This document shows, one piece after another, positions 1 to 6,541 of a stretch of 8,232 nucleotides of DNA. Below the pieces are notes generated by a model. The model was not told the DNA's origin. It ran no database searches and saw nothing but the letters and a program-made list of their open reading frames with translations. The translations under genes and the position numbers were made by a program. Origin of the DNA: Clostridiales bacterium (GTDB lineage: Bacteria; Bacillota; Clostridia; Christensenellales; CAG-138); assembly GCA_009783775.1 (NCBI GenBank), contig WRCT01000074.1, positions 1 to 8,232 on the forward strand, given 5' to 3'. Within the stretch, counting starts at the first letter, position 1; each line of letters starts with the position of its first letter.

Positions 1-1
1 C

Positions 2-1012
<1,011 letters not shown>

Positions 1013-1040
1013 ATACCAGATGCCAGATACCAGATACCAG
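1013..1040 (+). repeat. Four tandem 7-bp repeats, left arm
   Basis: Directly after the tuf stop codon, four head-to-tail heptamers read ATACCAG, ATGCCAG, ATACCAG, ATACCAG. A matching array in the opposite orientation lies at 1091-1118, and the tuf terminator sits between them. The two arrays together form an imperfect inverted repeat with 28-base arms in which most units match at six of seven positions. The function is unknown. Confidence 0.85.
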
Positions 1041-1064
1041 ACCGCTCACGCGGGATAGAACCTT

Positions 1065-1090
1065 AAGGGGCGCAAGCGCGTCCCTTTTTT
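1065..1090 (+). terminator. Rho-independent terminator of tuf
   Basis: An eight-base-pair stem at 1066-1073 pairs with 1078-1085 (one G-T pair) around the four-base loop AAGC. The 3' arm runs directly into six T residues at 1085-1090. This is a textbook intrinsic terminator on the plus strand, 53 bases after the tuf stop codon. It separates tuf from the aldolase gene downstream. Confidence 0.88.
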
Positions 1091-1118
1091 CTGGGATCTG
1101 GAGTCTGGAATCTGGAAT
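1091..1118 (-). repeat. Four tandem 7-bp repeats, right arm (inverted)
   Basis: On the plus strand this reads CTGGGAT, CTGGAGT, CTGGAAT, CTGGAAT. On the minus strand it is ATTCCAG, ATTCCAG, ACTCCAG, ATCCCAG, matching the array at 1013-1040 apart from the variable second and third bases. It occupies the spacer between the tuf terminator and the aldolase ribosome binding site, where a promoter might be expected. I see no clear -35/-10 pair in it. Confidence 0.85.
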
Positions 1119-1120
1119 CT

Positions 1121-1137
1121 GAAAACCGGAGGTTTTC
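1121..1137 (+). promoter_or_regulatory. Hairpin covering the aldolase ribosome binding site
   Basis: GAAAACC at 1121-1127 and GGTTTTC at 1131-1137 are perfect reverse complements around a three-base GGA loop. The GGAGG Shine-Dalgarno core at 1128-1132 lies in the loop and the start of the 3' arm, six bases before the ATG at 1139. If formed in mRNA, the hairpin would partly hide the ribosome binding site. The pairing is visible; a regulatory role is inference. Confidence 0.5.
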
Positions 1138-1138
1138 C

Positions 1139-2173
1139 ATGATTCATTTTGAATGTGACTACAATGAGGGCGCGCATGAGAATGTGCTGCGCCGGCTTTC
1201 CCAGACCAACGCGGAGCAGACAAGCGGTTACGGCGAGGACGGATATTGCGCGCAGGCTGCGGAGAAGATTCGGTCGCTATGCGAGGCGCCGAACGCGCAG
1301 GCGCATTTTTTAGTCGGCGGCACGCAGGCAAACGCCACGGTCATCGACGCGGCTTTGCGCCCGCACCAGGGCGTGCTGTCCGCGCATACGGGCCATATCG
1401 CCGTGCATGAGACGGGCGCGGTAGAGGCCTGCGGACATAAGGTGCTAACCCTGCCCGGGGCGGACGGCAAGATTACCGCCGCGCAGATCGCGGCGGCGGT
1501 GGATGAGCATTGGGCCGACCCCAGCTTTGAGCATATCGTGCAGCCGGGCATGGTCTATCTTTCGCACCCGACCGAGCTGGGCACGCTGTATTCCCTGGCC
1601 GAGCTGCAGGAAATTTCCCGCGTGTGCCGCGAAAAGTGTCTGTTTTTGTTCGTGGACGGGGCGCGGCTGGCCTATGGGCTCGCGGCGCGGGGCGCGGATG
1701 TTACGCTGCCCGAGCTGGCAAAGCGCTGCGATGTGTTCACCTTCGGCGGGACCAAGGCCGGCGCGCTGTTCGGCGAGGCGGTGGTGATCACAAATCCCGC
1801 GATCGCCAAAGATTTTCGGTATCTGATCAAGCGGCACGGCGGTATGCTGGCCAAGGGTCGGCTGCTCGGACTTCAGTTTCTGGCTTTGCTGGAAAACGAC
1901 TTGTATCTTTCGCTCGGCAATCACGCGATCGCGCAGGCAGGCCGTATCCGTGACGCGTTTGCCGCTGTGGGAATTCCTCTTGCCTTCGATTCGCCGGCCA
2001 ATCTGCTCTTTCCCATTCTCACCAAAGCGCAGGCAGACTATCTGCAAACCAAATATGCATTCTATCTCATTGACCCCTTGGACAACAATCGCTATATATC
2101 CCGTTTTTGCACCAGCTGGGCAACGCGACCCGAGGATGTAGAGCAGCTCACCAACGATATAAGAAAACTATAA
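1139..2173 (+). CDS. Low-specificity L-threonine aldolase / beta-eliminating lyase family protein
   Basis: This is a fold-type I PLP enzyme of the threonine aldolase family, expected to split L-threonine or allo-threonine into glycine and acetaldehyde in the cytoplasm. Its 344 residues are a normal family length. The N-terminal motif is SGYGEDGY (29-36). GGTQAN at 60-65 is the phosphate-binding loop region. His90 in VHETGA is the expected ring-stacking residue. DGARL at 173-177 holds the Asp and Arg that contact the cofactor. Lys206 in FGGTKAG is the predicted Schiff-base lysine. RFCTSW near 322 fits the substrate-binding C-terminal segment. The start is fixed by GGAGG six bases upstream. The N-terminus (MIHFECDYNEGAHENVLRRL) is the subgroup form rather than the LRSDTVT type of GlyA-like or LtaE enzymes, so the exact substrate is uncertain. 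The gene is single, lying between the tuf terminator and a convergent operon. Its last ~200 bases are much more AT-rich than the rest. Confidence 0.9.
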   Translation: MIHFECDYNEGAHENVLRRLSQTNAEQTSGYGEDGYCAQAAEKIRSLCEAPNAQAHFLVGGTQANATVIDAALRPHQGVLSAHTGHIAVHETGAVEACGHKVLTLPGADGKITAAQIAAAVDEHWADPSFEHIVQPGMVYLSHPTELGTLYSLAELQEISRVCREKCLFLFVDGARLAYGLAARGADVTLPELAKRCDVFTFGGTKAGALFGEAVVITNPAIAKDFRYLIKRHGGMLAKGRLLGLQFLALLENDLYLSLGNHAIAQAGRIRDAFAAVGIPLAFDSPANLLFPILTKAQADYLQTKYAFYLIDPLDNNRYISRFCTSWATRPEDVEQLTNDIRKL

Positions 2174-2196
2174 TATGAAAGTTTTTTGAAGGGGGT

Positions 2197-2232
2197 CTGG
2201 GGGGAACTTTTTTTCAAAAAAGTTCCCCCCAG
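2197..2232. terminator. Long perfect hairpin between convergent genes, probable bidirectional terminator
   Basis: Bases 2197-2212 (CTGGGGGGAACTTTTT) pair perfectly with 2217-2232, giving about 16 base pairs around a four-base apex. The hairpin starts 23 bases after the aldolase stop and ends seven bases beyond the kinase stop on the other strand, as expected for a shared terminator. The usual terminal U tract is missing on both strands; the T run lies inside the stem. Bases 2182-2190 can also pair with 2213-2221, giving an alternative fold. Confidence 0.55.
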
Positions 2233-2239
2233 CGTTCCC

Positions 2240-3223
2240 CTATGGAAACGTAACCGTGATCGTCGTGCCGACCAGCTCCCGACTCTCCAGTTTCAATTGG
2301 GCATGGTGCTGTTCGCAGACGTGTTTGACGATGGCCAGCCCCAGGCCCGTGCCGCCGGTCGTCTTGCTCCGGCTCTTGTCCACGCGGTAAAACCGTTCAA
2401 AGATACGCGACTGGTGCTTTTTTGGTATACCTATGCCCGTGTCGCGCACCGAGATGGTGTGTCCTGCCACGCGCACGTGCACAGAGCCGTTTTCCCGATT
2501 GTAGCGGATCGCGTTTTCCATGAGATTGTAAACCAATTCTGACAGCAGGCTGCGGTTGCCCATGACGATGGTTTCCGCGCCGTCCAGCACCACTTCCACA
2601 CCGCGCAGGCAGGCGGTGCTGGCCAGGATATCCACGCATTCGAGGGCAAGGGCATATAGGTCCACGGCCTCGATATGCTTGGGGCGGCCGGACTCGTCCA
2701 GTTCGCTCAACTGTATGACGTCCGAGACCAGCGCCAGCATACGGGTCGCCTCGGATTGAATGCGCAGCGCGAACCGCTGCACGTCCTGCGGCTGCGCCAT
2801 GCCGTTTGCGATCATCTCCGCGTAGCCCGAAATGGAGGTGAGCGGCGTTTTCAGTTCGTGGGAGACGTTCGCGGTAAACTCCTGCCGGATCCGCGCCATA
2901 CGCTGTTTTTCGCCGATATCCTCCAATAGAACAACGGCGCCGAGCCGCTGGCCGTCCTCGCGCAGCACATCTTTATAGGTGAGCTGCACGGCGCGGGCAT
3001 GAAGATCAATCAGCTCATGATCGCCGTGCCGCACGTCTTGTAAAAAATCATTGAGCGGCTTGATTTGCAGGGCAAAGATTGATATGTCGTCGGGGCAGGC
3101 GGAAACGTGCAGCAGCGCCAGCGCACGCCGATTGCAGGAGGTAATCCGCCCGCTCAGGTCCATGACAAGAATGCCGATGTCGAGTTCGTCTAAAATCTTT
3201 TCCTGTAGGCTGTTTTGCGGCAC
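2240..3223 (-). CDS. PAS-containing sensor histidine kinase, PhoR/WalK-like, without visible membrane segments
   Basis: This 327-residue kinase should autophosphorylate and pass phosphate to the response regulator encoded just upstream. An N-terminal PAS-like domain spans about residues 8-105 (LDELDIGILVMDLSGRITSC...). The HisKA dimerisation domain carries the H box FTANVSHELKTPL with phospho-acceptor His122. The ATPase domain has the N box ELVYNLMENAIRYN (229-242), G1 DTGIGIP (261-267), F box FERFYRVDKSRS (275-286) and G2 GGTGLGLAIVK (290-300). All catalytic boxes are intact. The start is GTG at 3223, one base after the regulator's TAG, with GGGAG about six bases upstream, so translation is probably coupled. 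PhoR-type kinases normally have one or two membrane helices and often HAMP before the PAS; here none is visible, suggesting a cytosolic sensor or one anchored by a partner. The signal is unknown. The PhoR/WalK assignment is at family level only. Confidence 0.93.
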   Translation of the reverse strand: MPQNSLQEKILDELDIGILVMDLSGRITSCNRRALALLHVSACPDDISIFALQIKPLNDFLQDVRHGDHELIDLHARAVQLTYKDVLREDGQRLGAVVLLEDIGEKQRMARIRQEFTANVSHELKTPLTSISGYAEMIANGMAQPQDVQRFALRIQSEATRMLALVSDVIQLSELDESGRPKHIEAVDLYALALECVDILASTACLRGVEVVLDGAETIVMGNRSLLSELVYNLMENAIRYNRENGSVHVRVAGHTISVRDTGIGIPKKHQSRIFERFYRVDKSRSKTTGGTGLGLAIVKHVCEQHHAQLKLESRELVGTTITVTFP

Positions 3224-3224
3224 G

Positions 3225-3893
3225 CTATGCTCCCAACCGATAACCCATATTGCGAATGGTCTCGATCAGCTTGCCGCTTTCGCCCAGCTTTTTGCGCAGG
3301 GTTTTGATGTGCATATCCACGGTGCGTGACGCGCCCTCAAAGGCAAAGCCCCAGACCGCTTCCATCAGTTCCTTGCGGGACATGACCGTGCCGCTGCTCG
3401 CCATCAGGTGCTTGAGCAGCTCAAATTCCTTATAGGTTAAGGACACTTCCTCCCCGTTTACCGTCACGCGGTGCTTGTCCTCGTCCAGTATCAGGTCTTC
3501 GTATTCCAAAACCCGAACCTCTTTTTGCGTGCGCCGCAGCACTGCCCGCACGCGGGAGACCAGCTCCATCACGCCAAAGGGTTTGGTGATATAATCGTCC
3601 GCGCCCAGGTCCAGGCCCTTGACCTTGTCCATCTCGGAAGTCTTTGCCGTGACCATAAGAAGGGGCAGCTCACGTGTGCGTGCGTCCTTGCGCAGGGACT
3701 TTAAGATGGACAGCCCGTCTTCGTCGGGCAGCATGATGTCCAGCATAATGAGCGCGGGCAGTTTTTTCTCCAGCGCCTCAAAAAGCTCGCTGCCCTTGCC
3801 GAACTTCTGCACGGCATAACCCGCGCCCTCCAGCAGATATTCCTCCATCTCTTGAATGTGCAGATCGTCCTCTACCAAATATATCAGTGACAT
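3225..3893 (-). CDS. OmpR/PhoB-family response regulator
   Basis: This is a 222-residue two-domain transcription regulator. The receiver domain (about 1-120) has the acidic pair Asp9/Asp10, phospho-acceptor Asp52 in MLDIMLPDEDG, switch Thr82 and conserved Lys104 in YITKPF. The C-terminal winged-helix domain (about 127-222) has the family pattern LTYKEFELLKHLM, SRKELMEAVWG and the recognition helix RTVDMHIKTLRKKL, ending in the wing motif IRNMGYRLGA. Phosphorylation by the adjacent kinase should promote dimerisation and DNA binding. The ATG start is supported by AAAGGAG with a six-base spacer. The gene begins 30 bases after the dipeptidase stop and ends one base before the kinase, so it is probably in the same transcript. 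No direct-repeat operator was identified in the window, so targets are unknown. PhoB and WalR/YycF-like subfamilies cannot be separated by eye. Confidence 0.95.
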   Translation of the reverse strand: MSLIYLVEDDLHIQEMEEYLLEGAGYAVQKFGKGSELFEALEKKLPALIMLDIMLPDEDGLSILKSLRKDARTRELPLLMVTAKTSEMDKVKGLDLGADDYITKPFGVMELVSRVRAVLRRTQKEVRVLEYEDLILDEDKHRVTVNGEEVSLTYKEFELLKHLMASSGTVMSRKELMEAVWGFAFEGASRTVDMHIKTLRKKLGESGKLIETIRNMGYRLGA

Positions 3894-3923
3894 AAATTTC
3901 TCCTTTGCGTTCGTTCTTTTGTG

Positions 3924-5246
3924 TTAGTTCTTTTCTCCTGCCAGTTCACATATCGCCTCGGCCAGCAGGATGGTGTTTGTGCGGAGCTCTTTCAATGACA
4001 TGGACTCGTCGGGCATATGGCACTGGCTGGCCCCGCCCTCCGGCACCGGCCCGAACCCCACCGCACCCACAAAGGCGCGCGCGTAAGTCCCGCCTCCGAT
4101 GGCCAAAGGCCGCGCATCTCTTTCCATATATTGAGTATACACCTTTAAGAGCCCGCTGACAAGCTCGCTGTCCTCGGGCACAAAATGGCCGGCTTTGCCA
4201 TGCGTTACGGTACGCGAAAAGCCAATCTCGCAAAAGAGCGCGTCCCAGGTTGCGAGCAGCCCTTCAGCCGTTTGCGAAAGCGGGTAGCGGCAGTCCATTT
4301 CCAGGGCCATGCCCTCCGCGTCCGCTTGCAGGATAGAGGGCACGAGCGTCAGGCGGCCCGAATCGTCGGTAAGAGCTATCCCCATACGCTCGCCATGTTG
4401 GTCCATACCCAGCAGCACGGCCAGCGCGCGCACGGTCTTCGCGTCCTCCGGCGGCAGGTCCTGCACGACCAGTGCCTGCAGCAACCCTTGCAGCGCGTTA
4501 AATGCCAAGGCGGGCAGGGAGGCGTGGCCGCCGCGACCGGTCACCGTCAGGGTGTTTTCTTCAAACGAGCCCGTGAGTTCAGGGGGCAGAGAAAAGGGCA
4601 AAGCGGGCTTTGGCAGGGTCGCGCTTGCCGTGCCGGGAATCACATTCGCGGCCGTGCCGCAGTCGATGCGCAGGGCGGAGGGATATTTTTTCTCATAACG
4701 GACCTGCAAAATCCCGCGCTCGGCGTTGACCACGGGATAGTCCGCGTCCGGCGAAAAGGCCAGGTCGGGGTCGGGCTCGGTCTGCTTGTACCGCGCAATG
4801 CAGTCCCAGCCGATCTCCTCATCGCAGCCCAAAATAATACGCACGCGGCGGGTTAGCTTTATACCCGCCTCGCGCACCGCCGCCAATGCGTACAAGGCGG
4901 AGACCGCGGGGCCCTTGTTGTCCACGACACCCCGCGCGTAAATGCGTCCGTTGTGGATCTCCGCGCCAAAAGGCGGCCAGGTCCAGCCCTCGCCTGCGGG
5001 AACTACGTCCAAATGTGCCAGAACACCCAGCGTTTCCTTGCCCTCGCCGTAGTCTACCGTGCCGCAAAGCCCGTCCAGGTCCTGCGTATCGGCAAAGCCC
5101 AGCCGATTTGCCAGCGTCAGGGCCGCCGTCAGCGCGTCATGAAGGGCCTCCCCGCGCGAGACCGAGGGAATGCGCAGCAGCGCTTGCAGATCGGCGATCT
5201 GCCGATCCATCATGCGATCTATGATGTCATGTAATTTCTTGTTCAT
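3924..5246 (-). CDS. M20 family metallopeptidase, PepV/Sapep-like dipeptidase
   Basis: This 440-residue protein is a co-catalytic zinc peptidase of the M20 family, expected to cut dipeptides with broad specificity in the cytoplasm. The metal and catalytic residues are in order: His79 and Asp81 in LAHLDVVPAGEGW, bridging Asp109 in YARGVVDNKG, catalytic Glu143 with Glu144 in GCDEEIGWD, Asp167 in FSPDADYP, and a C-terminal His410 in QCHMPDE. The GWTWPPF segment and the GGGTYARAF loop are typical of PepV-like enzymes. The lid domain contains GRGGHASLP. I chose ATG 5246, because the following MNKKLHDIIDRMMDRQIADL aligns with the usual PepV N-terminus. A longer TTG start at 5312 would overlap the upstream gene by 17 bases and add unrelated residues. 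The Shine-Dalgarno before 5246 is weak (AGAAAGA). It lies between the yitT-like gene and the response regulator, probably in one operon. A di- or tripeptidase or acyl-amino-acid deacylase are alternatives. Confidence 0.92.
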   Translation of the reverse strand: MNKKLHDIIDRMMDRQIADLQALLRIPSVSRGEALHDALTAALTLANRLGFADTQDLDGLCGTVDYGEGKETLGVLAHLDVVPAGEGWTWPPFGAEIHNGRIYARGVVDNKGPAVSALYALAAVREAGIKLTRRVRIILGCDEEIGWDCIARYKQTEPDPDLAFSPDADYPVVNAERGILQVRYEKKYPSALRIDCGTAANVIPGTASATLPKPALPFSLPPELTGSFEENTLTVTGRGGHASLPALAFNALQGLLQALVVQDLPPEDAKTVRALAVLLGMDQHGERMGIALTDDSGRLTLVPSILQADAEGMALEMDCRYPLSQTAEGLLATWDALFCEIGFSRTVTHGKAGHFVPEDSELVSGLLKVYTQYMERDARPLAIGGGTYARAFVGAVGFGPVPEGGASQCHMPDESMSLKELRTNTILLAEAICELAGEKN

Positions 5247-5261
5247 TCTTTCTATGATAAC

Positions 5262-5287
5262 CGCGAAAGGCGCGAAAAAACGCGAAA
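5262..5287. repeat. Three short CGCGAAA repeats between yitT-like gene and dipeptidase
   Basis: CGCGAAA occurs at 5262-5268, 5271-5277 and 5281-5287, at nine- and ten-base spacing, in the 49-base gap between the two minus-strand genes. It lies just upstream of the chosen dipeptidase start. No convincing terminator forms there. The role is unknown and it may be simple low-complexity sequence. Confidence 0.45.
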
Positions 5288-5295
5288 GCGCAGCG

Positions 5296-6189
5296 TTATC
5301 GCAATGGAGCAAAACCGGAACCCAAAACCTCGCGGGTGTCGATGATGGAGATCAGCGCGTTCTCGTCATGCTCCAAAACAATCTTGCGTATCTGCGCCAG
5401 TTCAATGGTGCGGGCGATGATATAGACCATGGTCTTATCCCGTCCGGTAAACGCGCCCTTGCAGGGGATCAGCGTCACGCCGCGCCGCGCGTCGGACAGC
5501 ACCTGCGGCGCGATCGCCTCCCATTTTTCGGAGATGATGAACAGCGTCTTGGTGCGGTTGAGCCCCAACAGCGCGTTGTTGAACGCCATGGAGCTGACGA
5601 ACAGGCCGACGGCGGACAGCGCTGCCATCTCCATATTGGAGACAAAGGCAAAGGCCAGCAGAATGCAAAGGTTGATCGCCATGTTCACCGTGCCGACGGG
5701 GAAGGACAGCGCGCGGTTGACCAAAATGGCGATCACGTCCGTGCCGCCGGCGGACGCGCCCTGCCGCACGATCAGCGCGGCCGCGCCGCCGATAATCACC
5801 GAGCCGAAGAGCACGGAGATCAGCGGCATGATGGGGTCGTCCATATCGAACACGGGCGGCAGGTTCAGGTTCTGCACGATGGCGAGCAGCAGGGCCAGCA
5901 TGGCCGCCGTGCAAACGGTATAGATGGCAAAGCGCACGTTTAATTTGCGCATGGCGTAGGCCAGCAGCGGAATGTTCAGGACGACGACCGCCATCCAGCT
6001 TTGGATCACCCCGCCGGTCGCATAGTCCAACAGCATACCGATACCCGTAAACCCGCCGTTGACCACGCCCGCGGGCATATACAGGCACACAATAGCAAGC
6101 ACCTGCCCCAACAGGGCGACAAAAACCACTACGGCGGTCTGGACCTCTTTCCACCAGGTTGTTTTCAAAAACGCAATTTCTTTTTTCAT
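5296..6189 (-). CDS. YitT family membrane protein (DUF161 plus DUF2179)
   Basis: This 297-residue integral membrane protein belongs to the YitT family, whose biochemical role is not firmly established. About five to six hydrophobic segments are visible, near residues 17-40, 43-58, 63-80, 87-106, 119-141 and 168-204. Family signatures include MPAGVVNGGFTGIGMLL (38-54) and ASAGGTDVIAILVNR (145-159). The soluble C-terminal DUF2179 domain starts near residue 213 (TKTLFIISEKWEAIAPQVL) and contains the RGVTLIPCKGAFTGRDKTMV stretch. It is a full-length family member. ATG 6189 has an upstream AAGGA with a seven-base spacer, and a plausible promoter lies 33 bases before the start. It is the first gene of the four-gene minus-strand cluster. 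The GC-rich coding sequence resembles that of the dipeptidase. Function is unassigned beyond the family. Confidence 0.93.
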   Translation of the reverse strand: MKKEIAFLKTTWWKEVQTAVVVFVALLGQVLAIVCLYMPAGVVNGGFTGIGMLLDYATGGVIQSWMAVVVLNIPLLAYAMRKLNVRFAIYTVCTAAMLALLLAIVQNLNLPPVFDMDDPIMPLISVLFGSVIIGGAAALIVRQGASAGGTDVIAILVNRALSFPVGTVNMAINLCILLAFAFVSNMEMAALSAVGLFVSSMAFNNALLGLNRTKTLFIISEKWEAIAPQVLSDARRGVTLIPCKGAFTGRDKTMVYIIARTIELAQIRKIVLEHDENALISIIDTREVLGSGFAPLR

Positions 6190-6221
6190 ACTTTTATCCT
6201 TATTCCTTATTCGTACCGACT

Positions 6222-6250
6222 AGTATACCCCGCTTGTCAAGCAAACGCAA
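6222..6250 (-). promoter_or_regulatory. Putative sigma-A promoter of the yitT-led cluster
   Basis: On the minus strand, TTGCGT (6245-6250) and TATACT (6222-6227) are separated by 17 bases. The -10 box matches the consensus at five of six positions; the -35 at three. A start site near 6214 would leave a leader of about 25 bases containing the ribosome binding site. A perfect TTGACA also occurs only seven bases upstream of TATACT, but that spacing does not fit a promoter. Confidence 0.55.
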
Positions 6251-6273
6251 GATTGCGGCTCTGTTACGGTTGT

Positions 6274-6338
6274 CATTCTGAGCGCAGCGAAGAATCTAAA
6301 ACGACTTTATCTGAAGATTCTTCGCTGCGCTCAGAATG
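6274..6338. repeat. Perfect 24-bp inverted repeat (REP/MITE-like)
   Basis: CATTCTGAGCGCAGCGAAGA and the next four bases (6274-6297) are the exact reverse complement of 6315-6338, around a 17-base loop. A plus-strand translation of the left arm gives CHSERSEES, a peptide that recurs as a spurious ORF in many bacterial genomes because this intergenic repeat is widespread (from general knowledge). It has no trailing U tract on either strand, so it is not a standard terminator. It lies between the LRR genes and the yitT promoter. Confidence 0.85.
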
Positions 6339-6449
6339 GGGCCCACTGATTAAATCGTGAGGTGGAATAGTCGGTCTGCCAAAAACTCCTATGTTGGGAC
6401 CATTCTGATAGCCAATCTACCCGGCGAACGATTTAATCAGGGGTTCCAA
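6337..6449. repeat. MITE-like segment with 22-bp imperfect terminal inverted repeats
   Basis: The ends at 6337-6358 and 6428-6449 are inverted copies matching at 18 of 22 positions, including the 13-base perfect core CTGATTAAATCGT (6346-6358 and 6428-6440). The roughly 70-base interior has no ORF of note. The left end overlaps the last two bases of the 24-bp inverted repeat. No clear target-site duplication is visible, so insertion is not proven. No transposase is present. Confidence 0.5.
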
Positions 6450-6476
6450 TGACACGGAAAAGGGTTAAAAATTGTT

Positions 6477-6485
6477 ATCACCTCC
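6477..6485 (-). promoter_or_regulatory. Orphan perfect Shine-Dalgarno sequence on the minus strand
   Basis: The minus strand reads GGAGGTGAT, fully complementary to the 16S rRNA 3' end. No ATG, GTG or TTG follows at a normal distance; the only in-range possibility is a rare ATT followed by 11 codons. It sits in the 3' region of the LRR transcript. It may be a relic or chance. Confidence 0.3.
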
Positions 6486-6518
6486 GGAAACGTCCTATTT
6501 CAGGGGCTTTTTCGCAAA

Positions 6519-6536
6519 ATGTTCCACGTGGAACAT
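6519..6536. promoter_or_regulatory. parS: parS-like ParB (Spo0J) binding site
   Basis: ATGTTCCACGTGGAACAT is an 18-bp perfect palindrome. Its central 16 bases fit the bacterial centromere pattern TGTTNCACGTGNAACA bound by ParB/Spo0J. It lies five bases after the stop codon of the LRR lipoprotein gene, outside any coding sequence. Such sites load ParB and condensin for chromosome segregation and cluster around the replication origin. Only one copy occurs in this window. ParA/ParB genes are not present here. Confidence 0.85.
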
Positions 6537-6541
6537 CAAAG

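Noticed and set aside
1013..1118. Heptamer arrays as a CRISPR array or iteron origin
   Set aside because: Units are too short and lack spacers for CRISPR, and there is no replication gene or AT-rich region as expected of an iteron origin.
1445..2047. Minus-strand open frame of 200 codons opposite the aldolase
   Set aside because: Antisense shadow of a clearly conserved enzyme; its translation shows no recognisable domain.
5247..5312. Longer N-terminus for the M20 dipeptidase from a TTG at 5312
   Set aside because: It would overlap the upstream stop region, add residues read from the CGCGAAA repeats, and does not match the family's N-terminus.
5170..5943. Plus-strand open frame of 257 codons opposite yitT
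   Set aside because: Its His/Asp/Gln/Gly-rich, repeat-like translation follows from antisense reading of hydrophobic codons; no start signal.
5435..6154. Minus-strand open frame of 239 codons overlapping the yitT-like gene
   Set aside because: Same strand but a different frame from a full-length YitT protein; Arg-rich composition is typical of a frame shadow, not of a second gene.
6228..6239. TTGACA on the minus strand as the -35 box for TATACT
   Set aside because: The spacing is only seven bases; the TTGCGT box 17 bases upstream fits better.
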